Of a DNA stretch of 64,000 nt, positions 1 to 7,029 are shown one piece after another. The translations under genes and the position numbers were made by a program. Every line of letters begins with the position of its first letter. The first letter of the stretch is position 1. The notes below the pieces were generated by a model that had not been told where the DNA came from, did not search any database, and saw only the letters and a program-made list of their open reading frames with translations. The DNA comes from Lentzea albidocapillata (GTDB lineage: Bacteria > Actinomycetota > Actinomycetes > Mycobacteriales > Pseudonocardiaceae): contig NZ_JOEA01000022.1 of the NCBI RefSeq assembly GCF_000719115.1, forward strand, positions 124,001-188,000, given 5' to 3'.

Positions 1-48
1 TTGCCGGGTTTCGGGTGAGCGAATGCGATGCTGTGGACAGGGGTGCGC

Positions 49-276
49 ATGGCGTCGTTCGAAGAGGTGTCCGCCGGGCTGAACCGGGTGATCACCAAGT
101 CTGAAGAGGTGGCAGCGGCCCTGGAGCAGGCGGGACAGCTCGCTGACGAGGCCGCGCAGCTGTTGACGGCCGCCCAGCACGTCGAAACCAAGGTGGGGTG
201 GCGCATACGGATGTCTGGTGTCCGGCGCGCCGAGGTGGTGGTGAACAACCGGCACGTTCCAGGGGAAAGGCACCCA
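49..276 (+). pseudogene. Gutted DddA-like deaminase toxin, N-terminal and core fragment
   Basis: Residues 1-40 (MASFEEVSAGLNR...) match the helical N-terminus of the intact toxin at 1491-2228. The frame then jumps to the deaminase core: AAQHVETKVGW and AEVVVNN align with residues 179-205 of the intact toxin. About 137 residues between them are missing, and the zinc-ligand cysteines and everything after are gone, replaced by the start of the Imm1 gene. The H-V-E catalytic triplet survives, but no zinc site can form, so it should be dead as a deaminase. The reading frame stays open into Imm1. Confidence 0.75.
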
Positions 277-762
277 GTGAGCTACACGCTTGATGTCTGG
301 TACTACCGGGACGACGATGTCGCCAGGCCTGCGAACGTTCCCGTGGCCGTCACCTCCAGCTCCGAGTTGAAAGAGCTGCTGGAGTACATGCTGGCGCACG
401 AGCAACCGCACCCCCCGCAGATCGTCGCCCGTGAACGTCCAAGGGTCGGTCCGTACGACGAGCCGGACACCCTGATCAAAGTCGCCGTGGCCATTCCCGA
501 GCGGCAGGGCGCGCTGCTGTTCCTCAGTCCGCAGTCCTGGGAACCGCCCGCAGCCGGAGACGACTCGACCGGCGTGTACGCCACCCTTGGCGACCAGCCA
601 ACGTCGGACTCGCCGACGTTGTACGTCGACACCGACACGAAGACGCCGTTTCCGAAGAACTCGGCACTCCCGATCGCCCGAATAGCCGAGGCGCTGGAGG
701 AGTTCCGCCAGACCGGTGAGCGTCCGACCTGCGTGGACTGGCAGGAGTCGGACGTTTCCTGA
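49..762 (+). CDS. Imm1-family immunity protein fused in frame to a toxin remnant
   Basis: The C-terminal 161 residues look like an Imm1 immunity protein, the usual partner of SCP1.201/DddA-like deaminase toxins. The tail TPFPKNSALPIARIAEALEE followed by GERPTCVDWQESDVS closely matches the tail of the Imm1 protein at 940-1494. The first 76 residues derive from a deaminase toxin (see 49-276). The Imm1 part can be made alone from GTG at 277, which has a good ribosome site (GGGGAAAGG, 262-270), so the working product may be 277-762. A further ATG lies at 28, but the MASFEEV start at 49 matches the paralogous toxin. Likely role (inference): cytosolic protection against related deaminase toxins as an orphan immunity gene. 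Identification is by homology to the neighbouring pair. Confidence 0.75.
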   Translation: MASFEEVSAGLNRVITKSEEVAAALEQAGQLADEAAQLLTAAQHVETKVGWRIRMSGVRRAEVVVNNRHVPGERHPVSYTLDVWYYRDDDVARPANVPVAVTSSSELKELLEYMLAHEQPHPPQIVARERPRVGPYDEPDTLIKVAVAIPERQGALLFLSPQSWEPPAAGDDSTGVYATLGDQPTSDSPTLYVDTDTKTPFPKNSALPIARIAEALEEFRQTGERPTCVDWQESDVS

Positions 763-972
763 GCGGTGCACCCGAGTTCGCTATCGTCGCGGACAAGCCG
801 GAGAAGAACGCTGCTCCGTCCGCACCGGACGCCGACGGCATGGACTTGTGAGTCCGTCCGCTTCGCATCACCTCCGAAAGGGCTGGCTTCCGCGCTACGT
901 GATGCGCACGGCGATTGCGGATTCCGACTGAGCGCAGGGTCAAAAGACGTCGGACTCCTGCCAGTCCACGCA
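730..972. repeat. Inverted 20-bp identity at the 3' ends of the two Imm1 genes
   Basis: Bases 730-749 recur exactly as the reverse complement at 953-972. Both encode the CVDWQES tail of the convergent Imm1 genes. The intervening 203 bases hold the end of the first gene and a 177-base spacer with no supported gene. The identity reflects paralogy and could support inversion or gene conversion. Confidence 0.75.
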
Positions 973-1494
973 CGTGGGGCGTCGGCCTGTTTCTGCAAAC
1001 TCCTGCAGTGCCTCCCGCAGCTTCTCCAACGGGATGGCGGCATCAGTGGGGAACCGAGTACGAGTGTCCACGTCGACGTAAAGTGCGATGTCGCCATCGT
1101 CTGCTGTTGAGGCAGGCGTCGCCGGTTCGGACGAATCCTTCCAAAGCGTGACCCACGCGCGCATCTCGCTGTCCTCGGCATCCGCCTCGGTTCGGTCGCG
1201 TAGCTCCTTGGGCGTCGCGGTCAGGTTGTCTTGAGCCACGAAGCTGGACGGTCCCATCGCGTGGATGGCCGCAACCCCGCGCGTCACGTCGACATCGAAC
1301 TTGAGCTGGTGGTCGGGCAGCTGCAGAAGGCCTGTCTTCGGTCGCCCTCGTACGTATACGACGGTCGGTTGAGGCTGCCTGTTCGCCACGATCTCGGCGA
1401 GCACCTGATCGAGCTTCGACGGGGAGTCCACTGTTACCGACTCCCGGCCGCGGTTGCCGGGAGTGAAGTAGTACGCGTCGAGAACATTTCTCAT
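940..1494 (-). CDS. Imm1-family immunity protein
   Basis: A 184-residue protein starting at ATG 1494, behind a strong ribosome site (GGAAGGAG). Its start overlaps the toxin stop as ATGA, so the two are translationally coupled. The C-terminus (DTRTRFPTDAAIPLEKLREA, then GRRPTCVDWQESDVF) has the RFP-IPL-E-RPTCVDWQ pattern of Imm1 proteins, which are known to neutralise SCP1.201-like deaminases. It probably binds and blocks the toxin encoded just upstream. A longer frame runs upstream to 1608, but that region belongs to the toxin gene. It is a paralogue of the Imm1 at 277-762, and the two genes converge. Confidence 0.82.
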   Translation of the reverse strand: MRNVLDAYYFTPGNRGRESVTVDSPSKLDQVLAEIVANRQPQPTVVYVRGRPKTGLLQLPDHQLKFDVDVTRGVAAIHAMGPSSFVAQDNLTATPKELRDRTEADAEDSEMRAWVTLWKDSSEPATPASTADDGDIALYVDVDTRTRFPTDAAIPLEKLREALQEFAETGRRPTCVDWQESDVF

Positions 1495-2228
1495 GGCAGA
1501 CTCCTTCCGGTGAAGGTCTCGGATTCTACCGGACCATGGACAGTCATTGTTTGCCCTGGCAAAAGTACGTAGGGTAATGCATTTCGGCACGAGTACAAGC
1601 CGACGCACAATTCATTGTTGATTACCAGTTCGGTGTGGGCGATTCCTGCTTTGCGTTGTCGCCACGCCACCTTGACCTCGACGTGTTCGGTAGCCGCTAC
1701 ACGTCCCTTGCCGCCCATCGGGAAGCCCAGCGGCGTGAGATGAGCACCGATCGCCAGATGTTCACCGTCGGGTTCCTGGCCGCTCTGGACCAGATCGGCA
1801 TTACCATCCTCGTCCCGGTAGATCCCGCTGGTGATGTAGCTCGGAAGTTGCGATCGCTGGTGTTCGATCCACTCGTTCTCCGGCGGTGGCACCGGCTTCG
1901 GCACGGCCTGTGAGGTGGAGTCTGGTGGATGCGTTGCCAGTGACCGCGCGGGTACGTCCCCTTGAAGGGTCTTTCGGTACTGCTCGACACCCAGGCAACC
2001 GGCTGCGACAACCTGGGCCAATCCCGCAGCTCCCGCAGCGACATCCAGCCAAGCCCGTACAGCCTGGTTGAAGTCGTTCTCGAGATGGCCCGCTCCGTAC
2101 ATCACGCCTTCGAGCAGGTCAGCTGCCTCGTTGGCCAACTGCTCTGCCTGGGCCAAAGCCCCGTTTGCCTGGTCGGCTTTGTTCGTCACCTGGTCCAAAC
2201 CGGCGGCGATCTCTTCGAACGACGCCAC
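1491..2228 (-). CDS. DddA-like (SCP1.201 family) deaminase toxin
   Basis: A 245-residue protein starting at GTG 2228 behind a GGGGAGGGG ribosome site. Residues 1-90 form a helical, alanine-rich N-domain. Residues 91-175 look like a linker containing a proline stretch (PKPVPPP). The C-terminal domain carries EHVEVKVAW (H182, E184), LVINN, then C208 and C214 as the second zinc motif, and PYVLLPGQTMTVHG. This order (HVE, VINN, C-x5-C, LLP-G-TVHG) is the SCP1.201 deaminase signature; the family includes the double-stranded DNA cytidine deaminase DddA. Its immunity gene follows immediately. There is no signal peptide. Whether this member acts on DNA, RNA or a nucleotide, and how it is delivered, cannot be told from sequence. 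Confidence 0.83.
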   Translation of the reverse strand: MASFEEIAAGLDQVTNKADQANGALAQAEQLANEAADLLEGVMYGAGHLENDFNQAVRAWLDVAAGAAGLAQVVAAGCLGVEQYRKTLQGDVPARSLATHPPDSTSQAVPKPVPPPENEWIEHQRSQLPSYITSGIYRDEDGNADLVQSGQEPDGEHLAIGAHLTPLGFPMGGKGRVAATEHVEVKVAWRQRKAGIAHTELVINNELCVGLYSCRNALPYVLLPGQTMTVHGPVESETFTGRSLP

Positions 2229-2303
2229 GAGTCCCCTCCCCCGTCAACAGCCAACCCGGACCATGCTCCTGCAGGGACACCGTCAACGTTCTCAGCTCTC
2301 GAA

Positions 2304-2936
2304 CTACTCGAGAAACCCCTCAGCAGAGATGAAGGTGCAGCGCCGTAGTTCACGGATCTGGGCGGCCGCGACCATCCAGCGCACGTTCGGGTCGTCATAC
2401 GGAAGGTTCGCGACACCGAGTACGGCAGGTGCAAGCACGCCTTGCCGGTACAACGTGCCTCGCACGCCGGCTATCGGGAATTCGCGGGCTCGCACCGCGA
2501 CAGCGCCTCGCTGAAGCGCCGGACACCGCCGCAATGAGGTCGCCACGCAGGGCGCACAAATGGGAGGTTCGACCGAACCCATGCCTTCTGGCCAACTCGG
2601 CCAGTCACCTCGGTAGTCCCGCAACAACCACAGGACACCGTCGCGCGTTCTGTCGGCCGGCCCAGCGCACACCTGACAGAGAAGCTCTCTCATCGCCCGC
2701 CGCTGGCGCCACGGGTGCACTTTGCCGAACTCGGGTTTGCCCAGCCCGGGTCGTGCGGTCACCTGCTGCCACAGGACATCGTGATCGTCCCGGTCTGCCG
2801 GCAGTTCGCTCGCATAGCCAACGCCACCACCAGGCCGCACCACCAGCCGGGGAGTCAAATCCTGCTCGGCGCCCCACTGCGTGATGTACGGCGCGACGAT
2901 GCGAGTCGGCTGGGCGAGTTGCGCCTCGGTGCTCAT
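2304..2936 (-). CDS. Hypothetical protein with CxxC pairs
   Basis: A 210-residue protein starting at ATG 2936, overlapping the upstream gene by four bases (ATGA). No family is recognised with confidence. The middle has two cysteine pairs about 46 residues apart (LLCQVCAGPAD and PPICAPCVATSLRRC), consistent with a small zinc ribbon. The part before is rich in hydrophilic residues and PxxWRQRRAMRE. The C-terminal part has VAAAQIRELRRCTFI. It ends a three-gene minus-strand operon (3470 to 2304) divergent from an XRE regulator. Function unknown. A role in regulation is suggested only by the company it keeps. Confidence 0.6.
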   Translation of the reverse strand: MSTEAQLAQPTRIVAPYITQWGAEQDLTPRLVVRPGGGVGYASELPADRDDHDVLWQQVTARPGLGKPEFGKVHPWRQRRAMRELLCQVCAGPADRTRDGVLWLLRDYRGDWPSWPEGMGSVEPPICAPCVATSLRRCPALQRGAVAVRAREFPIAGVRGTLYRQGVLAPAVLGVANLPYDDPNVRWMVAAAQIRELRRCTFISAEGFLE

Positions 2937-3271
2937 GACTTGCGCGACTTGTGTCCGTGAGAGCCGCACCACCTGCGATCCCGTGTGGTCGCCGTAGCTG
3001 CTCCGGACGCGAGATGCGCATTGAGCAGCATCCGGCACGGCGCAGCCACCCTGCGCCAGAACGGCCCGCCGCGGCACTTCCGGCAGCAACCGTTCTCGTC
3101 AGGCCGATGTTCGTCGGCGAACACGCGCAGTGCGGCGACCAGACCTGGGACGTCCTGTCTCATCACCGACAGAGCGGACCCGGCGTCGCCTTCGGCCGCT
3201 ACCCGCGAGACCAGGTCAAGATGCTCGTCGAGACGCTGACGAAGTTCGCCGAACAAGACCATGTTGCTCAT
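2933..3271 (-). CDS. Small hypothetical protein with Cys/Arg-rich motif
   Basis: A 112-residue protein starting at ATG 3271 with ribosome site GGAGGG about seven bases away. The N-terminal two thirds look helical (FGELRQRLDEHLDLVSRVAA). The C-terminal part has CCRKCRGGPFWRRVAAPCRM, four cysteines in an arginine-rich setting that could bind zinc or nucleic acid. Its start lies inside the end of the preceding gene (56-base overlap), and it shares an ATGA with the next. I know no function. Confidence 0.55.
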   Translation of the reverse strand: MSNMVLFGELRQRLDEHLDLVSRVAAEGDAGSALSVMRQDVPGLVAALRVFADEHRPDENGCCRKCRGGPFWRRVAAPCRMLLNAHLASGAATATTRDRRWCGSHGHKSRKS

Positions 3272-3470
3272 CGCCGTTCCCTCCGCGACTCACGTCGCTC
3301 GCCAGTGCTTGGCCGACCGCGTCGCGAAACGTGCGAAGCCCCTGTTCCGCCGCGTTGACGTCCTTGCAGTCCAAGGAGGAAGTGACCACCACCGCGGCCC
3401 GTGCGAGCACGGAGGCCTCGGCGAGCGTCAGCGCTACGGCCACCCGAACGATTCGCTTCGGTTCTGCCAT
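3216..3470 (-). CDS. Small hypothetical protein, first gene of the operon
   Basis: An 84-residue protein starting at ATG 3470, chosen for the strong GGAGGAGG upstream. It begins MAEPKRIVRVAVALTLAEAS and contains DAVGQALASDV. No transmembrane segment or known motif is evident. Its last 56 bases overlap the next gene in another frame, so one of the two ends or starts may be misjudged. It leads the three-gene minus-strand operon, and its promoter lies in the 211-base gap shared with the XRE gene at 3682. Confidence 0.5.
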   Translation of the reverse strand: MAEPKRIVRVAVALTLAEASVLARAAVVVTSSLDCKDVNAAEQGLRTFRDAVGQALASDVSRGGNGDEQHGLVRRTSSASRRAS

Positions 3471-3596
3471 GTGCGCCACACCTCCTCCGCGCAGAGCCCA
3501 CCCTGGGCCGCAACTGTGACGAAGTAGGCCCAGGGCGGGTGCTCGCCGCACCCTGCGGAGCAAGATGCGCAAACAAGACGACCATAAACTAGCAAT

Positions 3597-3632
3597 TGCA
3601 GTTTGCGTAGACGCCCGATCGAGCGAACTGCA
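3597..3632. promoter_or_regulatory. Inverted repeat in divergent promoter region
   Basis: TGCAGTT (3597-3603) and AACTGCA (3626-3632) form a 7-bp inverted repeat with a 22-base spacer, in the least GC-rich part of the gap between the divergent operons. A GCAATTGC palindrome (3592-3599) overlaps the left arm. It is a candidate operator for the XRE regulator encoded at 3682. Confidence 0.35.
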
Positions 3633-3681
3633 CACAGGCGGTGATCGGGCAGACTGTTCGTGATCAGAAGGAGCAGCAGAG

Positions 3682-4566
3682 ATGACGCAGGGTCCGTCCG
3701 ACTTCAAGAAGAGCCTTGGCAAGCGTCTGGGCGAGCTGATGGAACGCGCCGGAGTCGGGAAGTCCGAGGTCGCCGAGGCGCTCGACTGCTCACAGGCCAA
3801 GGTGTTCCGCATCCTGCGCGGCGGAGTCGGCGTCAATCCGTCCGAACTGGACAAGCTCCTCGATCTGCTGGGCGTCGCCGCCGGGGAACGCGAGGAGCTC
3901 AAGCTGCTCGGCAAGGAGGCGAAGAAGCGCCGGCCGCCGACACCCTGGGGCACAGCCGTGCCGGACAGCCTGCGCAAGTACTTCGGGACGGAGGAGAGCG
4001 CCACCCTGATCCGGACCTACGATCCGGAACTTGTGAACGGCTTGGCGCAGACCGAGACCTACATGCGAAGCGTGATCGAGGCCAGCCGACTGCACCGTCC
4101 TGGCGACGTCCCGCGACTCGTGCAGGCGCGCTTGGCGAGACAACGCTTCCTGGACGAACGTCTGGACGGTGAACACCCGCCACAGCTCCACATCGTGCTG
4201 AGCGAGGGTGCCATTCGCCGTGAGATCGGCGGAGCGGCGGCGATGCGCGAGCAGTTGCTGCACCTGATCGAGTTGACCCGAAACAGGCGAGGAGCGATCA
4301 AACGGCGCGGCGGACTGGGGCCGGTGGTTGTTCAGGTCGTGCCGTTCTCCGCAGGCGCCCATGCCGCCTGCGGCTTCCCGTTCACGTTGTTCACTCCGCC
4401 GGACGGCAACGTCGTGGCCTACAACGAGAACCTGACTGATGGGCTCTTCGTTTCCGAGGCCGGCCGCATCGAGTCCTACGAGATGACCTGGCAGGCCCTC
4501 GTGACCAGTGCGTTGTCGCCGCAGAAGTTCGTTGAGCTGCTCGATACTGTTGCCAAGCAACTGTGA
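3682..4566 (+). CDS. XRE-family regulator, Scr1/DUF5753 type
   Basis: A 294-residue protein. Residues 10-60 form an XRE helix-turn-helix (ELMERAGVGKSEVAEALDCS then KVFRILRG). The C-terminal domain shows the DUF5753 pattern: YDPELVNGLAQTETYMRSVI, VQARLARQRFL, LHIVLSEGAIRREIGG, VVQVVPFSAGAH. Such proteins usually sit with a small DUF397 protein, as here (4590), and some pairs behave like antitoxin/toxin or developmental regulators in streptomycetes. The start ATG 3682 follows AGGAGCAGCAGAG. Probably DNA-binding in the cytosol. The targets may be the divergent operon and itself (inference). Confidence 0.85.
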   Translation: MTQGPSDFKKSLGKRLGELMERAGVGKSEVAEALDCSQAKVFRILRGGVGVNPSELDKLLDLLGVAAGEREELKLLGKEAKKRRPPTPWGTAVPDSLRKYFGTEESATLIRTYDPELVNGLAQTETYMRSVIEASRLHRPGDVPRLVQARLARQRFLDERLDGEHPPQLHIVLSEGAIRREIGGAAAMREQLLHLIELTRNRRGAIKRRGGLGPVVVQVVPFSAGAHAACGFPFTLFTPPDGNVVAYNENLTDGLFVSEAGRIESYEMTWQALVTSALSPQKFVELLDTVAKQL

Positions 4567-4589
4567 CGGCAAGACGAGGAGGTACGGGC

Positions 4590-4787
4590 ATGATCCCGGA
4601 CCTGAGCACGGCGACCTGGCGCAAGTCGAGTCGCTCCGGCGGCAACGGAGGCCAGTGCGTCGAACTGGCCTTGATCGGCGAGTATGCCGCCGCGCGTGAC
4701 AGCAAGAACGCCGAAGGAGATGTACTGATCTTCGGAGAGAACGCGTTGGCCTTCTTCCTCAACGCGACCAAGACCGGCCGTTTCTGA
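4590..4787 (+). CDS. DUF397 domain protein
   Basis: A 65-residue protein beginning MIPDLSTATWRKSSRSGGNG and including GGQCVELA and VAxRDSKN-like AARDSKNAEG, the standard DUF397 layout. The start ATG 4590 is chosen over 4563 because GAGGAGGT lies just before it. It is 23 bases downstream of the Scr1-like XRE gene and so co-transcribed. In several actinobacteria such small acidic proteins pair with the XRE/DUF5753 regulator and modulate it. The exact role here is inferred. Confidence 0.85.
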   Translation: MIPDLSTATWRKSSRSGGNGGQCVELALIGEYAAARDSKNAEGDVLIFGENALAFFLNATKTGRF

Positions 4788-4804
4788 CGGTCGGTCACGG
4801 CGTC

Positions 4805-4841
4805 GGGCGGCCGTCTGGGGCTACAGCCGCAGCGGCCGCCC
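4805..4841 (+). terminator. GC-rich stem-loop after DUF397 gene
   Basis: Perfect 9-bp arms GGGCGGCCG (4805-4813) and CGGCCGCCC (4833-4841) around a 19-base loop, 17 bases after the DUF397 stop and ahead of the convergent gene ending at 4929. No long T-run, as is usual in high-GC actinobacteria. Confidence 0.5.
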
Positions 4842-4928
4842 AACGCTCCTTTCGGGAAGTGCCCCCACGGCAACCGTGGAACAGCCGTTGACCCCAGAAC
4901 CCCAGAAAGCCGCCGTAGAACCAAAAGC

Positions 4929-5414
4929 TCAAAGCATGATCGTGGGCGTGACCACAGTCCGCCCAGGCTCCCCACGAGAATTCACCAAATGCACCAGAAT
5001 CTGAGTGGTCCCAGCCGGCACATCAGGCAACACGAACCGCCCACCATCGTCAGCCCGAGTACAGGACGACTGGTGATCGGCCACCCGGACCTCGACCTCG
5101 TGCTCCCCGGCCGGCACCAGCCACCCGTCGATCCGGTGCCGTGACCCGGTCGAGGTGAAGTTCACCATCAACGTCAGGTTGTCCACGGTGAACGTGATCG
5201 TGCCGGTCTGCCCGCCCCGGACTCCGGCGAACGAGCCGGCGCGTTCCCAGCGGGCGACCTCGACGTCCAGGGACTCCAGGGCGATCGCGAACTTCACGCG
5301 GTCCACCAGGTCGGCGGGTGGCGGGTCCAGTTCGTCCACGAGCCTGTTCAGTTCGGAGAGGACTGCGGTGTCCTCGGGGCCCCTGCGGTCGTCGCGCGGG
5401 TCGATCTCGTTCAC
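4929..5414 (-). CDS. Sigma-factor partner protein with Ig-like/carboxypeptidase-regulatory fold
   Basis: A 161-residue protein from GTG 5414 (ribosome site GGAAGGAGG), overlapping the sigma-factor stop as GTGA. The N-terminal third is acidic and helical (LNRLVDELDPPPADLVDRVK). The rest is beta-rich (ITFTVDNLTLMVNF, RIDGWLVPAGEHEVEVRVAD, GGRFVLPDVPAGTTQILVHL, TVVTPTIML). Similar proteins follow ECF-like sigma genes in many actinobacteria and often precede a CHAT-domain gene. No CHAT gene follows here. It may act as a cytosolic regulator of the sigma factor, but this is inferred from coupling only. Confidence 0.6.
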   Translation of the reverse strand: MNEIDPRDDRRGPEDTAVLSELNRLVDELDPPPADLVDRVKFAIALESLDVEVARWERAGSFAGVRGGQTGTITFTVDNLTLMVNFTSTGSRHRIDGWLVPAGEHEVEVRVADHQSSCTRADDGGRFVLPDVPAGTTQILVHLVNSRGEPGRTVVTPTIML

Positions 5415-6016
5415 CGCGATCCTCCTTCCGTCTCCAGGTAGTTGCGCAGCAGAGTCAGACACCGTCCCCTGGTCGGACCGATGCTGCCGTGGGGCATGGC
5501 CAGTGCCTCGGCGACTGCTCGGTACTCCGCGCGGCCCGCGAGCACGGTGAGTCGGAGCAGTTCCTGGCACCTTGTGGTCAGGCGGCCGAACGCGAGCCAC
5601 AGGCGGCGGTCGCGGTCGTCCAGGAGTGTCACGTCCTCGGGCAGGCCGGTGTCGGATTCGAGCTGTTCGGCGTATTCGTCGGACAGGTGCGTTTCCCGCT
5701 TGTTGGGTGTCCAGGTTCGGCGTGCTTCACGCCTTGTCGTGACAACCAGGTACCCGACCAGGGCTTTTGGCTCGTTGATGTTCTCGATGTTCTTCAAGAA
5801 CGCGAGCCACACGGTCTGCACGACGTCTTCGGCGGCGGCTCGGTCGAGGCCCTGCCCGCGGGCCACGTGCCACAGCAGCGGGGTCAGCTCGGTCACCAGG
5901 ACGTCCAGCGCGTGGCGGTTGCCCTCACGTGCCGCCGCCACGCACACCGCATGCCGTTCGGTGCCTTCAAGCCCGTCCCACGGCGGACGGTCATCCGCCG
6001 TGTGCAGCTCGTCCAT
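5411..6016 (-). CDS. ECF-type RNA polymerase sigma factor
   Basis: A 201-residue protein from ATG 6016 (GGAGGT upstream; a longer frame to 6097 lacks support). Region 2 is visible as LVTELTPLLWHVARGQGLDR, then AEDVVQTVWLAFLKNI, the typical ECF sigma region 2.2-2.3. Region 4 is RLTTRCQELLRLTVLAG, then YRAVAEALAMPHGSIGPTRG, a sigma4 helix-turn-helix. It directs RNA polymerase to a specific promoter set, which is unknown here. It is translationally coupled to the partner at 4929-5414, which may control it. Confidence 0.88.
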   Translation of the reverse strand: MDELHTADDRPPWDGLEGTERHAVCVAAAREGNRHALDVLVTELTPLLWHVARGQGLDRAAAEDVVQTVWLAFLKNIENINEPKALVGYLVVTTRREARRTWTPNKRETHLSDEYAEQLESDTGLPEDVTLLDDRDRRLWLAFGRLTTRCQELLRLTVLAGRAEYRAVAEALAMPHGSIGPTRGRCLTLLRNYLETEGGSR

Positions 6017-6358
6017 GCAGCACCTCCGATCGGCCGCCCTGTCAGCGCCGTCCGCCAACTCATGAAGGGCTAACTGGGCGGTAGATACAAAATTCACTCG
6101 ATTGGAGCAGTATCCCCGCCAAGGTGACCCTCATCTTCCTCCGGGTACGCCAGCGGCCCGTGAATCCCCCTTCGAGTCACGGGCCGCCAGTGGTGGGAGC
6201 CCGCGCCGGCCGGCACCCCTCGAGCCGGCTGACGCGTGCTCCACGCCTGAAAAGCGCTCATCATGAAAGAGCGGAACTCAGGCGAGCAGATACAGCCTCC
6301 GACGCACTGAACGGCCCGCGCGCTCCCGATTCCCGAAAGCACACAGCGAAGAACGTTA
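6017..6358. other. Intergenic region between sigma factor and cutC-like gene
   Basis: 342 bases between divergent genes with no convincing coding frame. It should hold the sigma-operon promoter and the cutC promoter. The only clear structure is a perfect 10-bp stem-loop: CGGCCCGTGA (6154-6163) and TCACGGGCCG (6177-6186) with a 13-base loop. Its role is unclear, since no gene ends nearby. Confidence 0.5.
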
Positions 6359-6370
6359 TGGTCTAGACCA
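6359..6370. promoter_or_regulatory. DasR-type operator (dre) at the cutC-like start codon
   Basis: TGGTCTAGACCA is a perfect 12-bp palindrome matching the core of DasR responsive elements, which the GntR repressor DasR binds in amino-sugar regulons. Its last base is the A of the ATG of the cutC-like gene, so bound repressor would block transcription or a very short leader. A second site lies at 7022-7033. Confidence 0.8.
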
Positions 6371-7029
6371 TGCCGATTCTCGAAGTGATCGCACTGGACG
6401 CGCAGGACGCCGTGGCCGCACAGGCCGGCGGCGCCGACCGGCTCGAACTGGTCGCCGACATGGCCTCGGACGGCCTCACGCCGTCGATCGCCACCTTCAA
6501 GGAGGTCCTCGCGGCCGTCGACATCCCCGTCCGCGTGATGCTCAGGGACGCCAAGGGTTTCGCGCCCGGTGACCTGAAGCAGTTGCGCCGGAGGGCGGCC
6601 GAACTCAGGGAGGCCGGCGCAACGGAGTTCGTCCTCGGCTTCCTCGACGCGGGCGGTGAGATCGACGAGGGCGTCACGCTCAACCTCGCCGCGGAACTGG
6701 AGGGCTGCGCCTGGACCTTCCACCGCGCGCTCGACAACTCCAACGACGTCTTCCGGTCCTGGGCGACCGTGCAGACGCTCGGTTGCGACACCGTGCTCGC
6801 CGCCGGCAGTGCGAAGGGCGTCGAGGACGGCATCGAGAACCTGAAGAAGCTCGTCACCCAGGCTCCGCCCGCGCTGCTCGTCGGCGGTGGCCTGCAGGCC
6901 CGGCACGTGCCCGAACTGCTGGCAGCGGGCGTGAACGGATTTCACGTTGGCAGCGCCGTCCGTCCGTCCGGATGGGACTCACCGGTCGATTCGGCATCAG
7001 TTCGGGAATGGGTCACTCGTCTGGTCTAG
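6370..7029 (+). CDS. cutC: CutC family protein
   Basis: A 219-residue TIM-barrel protein of the CutC family: start PILEVIALDAQDAVAAQAGG, then ADRLELVADMASDGLTPS, VRVMLRD, FVLGFLDAGGEID, WTFHRALDN, VLAAGSAKG and LLVGGGLQARHV. Slightly shorter than typical E. coli CutC. CutC was named for copper homeostasis, but the biochemical activity is uncertain. The DasR-type palindrome on its start codon, and its place 79 bases before the dasABC-like transporter, suggest a role in amino-sugar metabolism here (inference). No ribosome site is obvious, so a leaderless or near-leaderless transcript is possible. Confidence 0.85.
   Translation: MPILEVIALDAQDAVAAQAGGADRLELVADMASDGLTPSIATFKEVLAAVDIPVRVMLRDAKGFAPGDLKQLRRRAAELREAGATEFVLGFLDAGGEIDEGVTLNLAAELEGCAWTFHRALDNSNDVFRSWATVQTLGCDTVLAAGSAKGVEDGIENLKKLVTQAPPALLVGGGLQARHVPELLAAGVNGFHVGSAVRPSGWDSPVDSASVREWVTRLV

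Noticed and set aside
6124..6366. An 80-codon frame between the sigma and cutC-like genes
   Set aside because: No ribosome site, unrecognisable composition, and it runs through the stem-loop and across the DasR-type operator.
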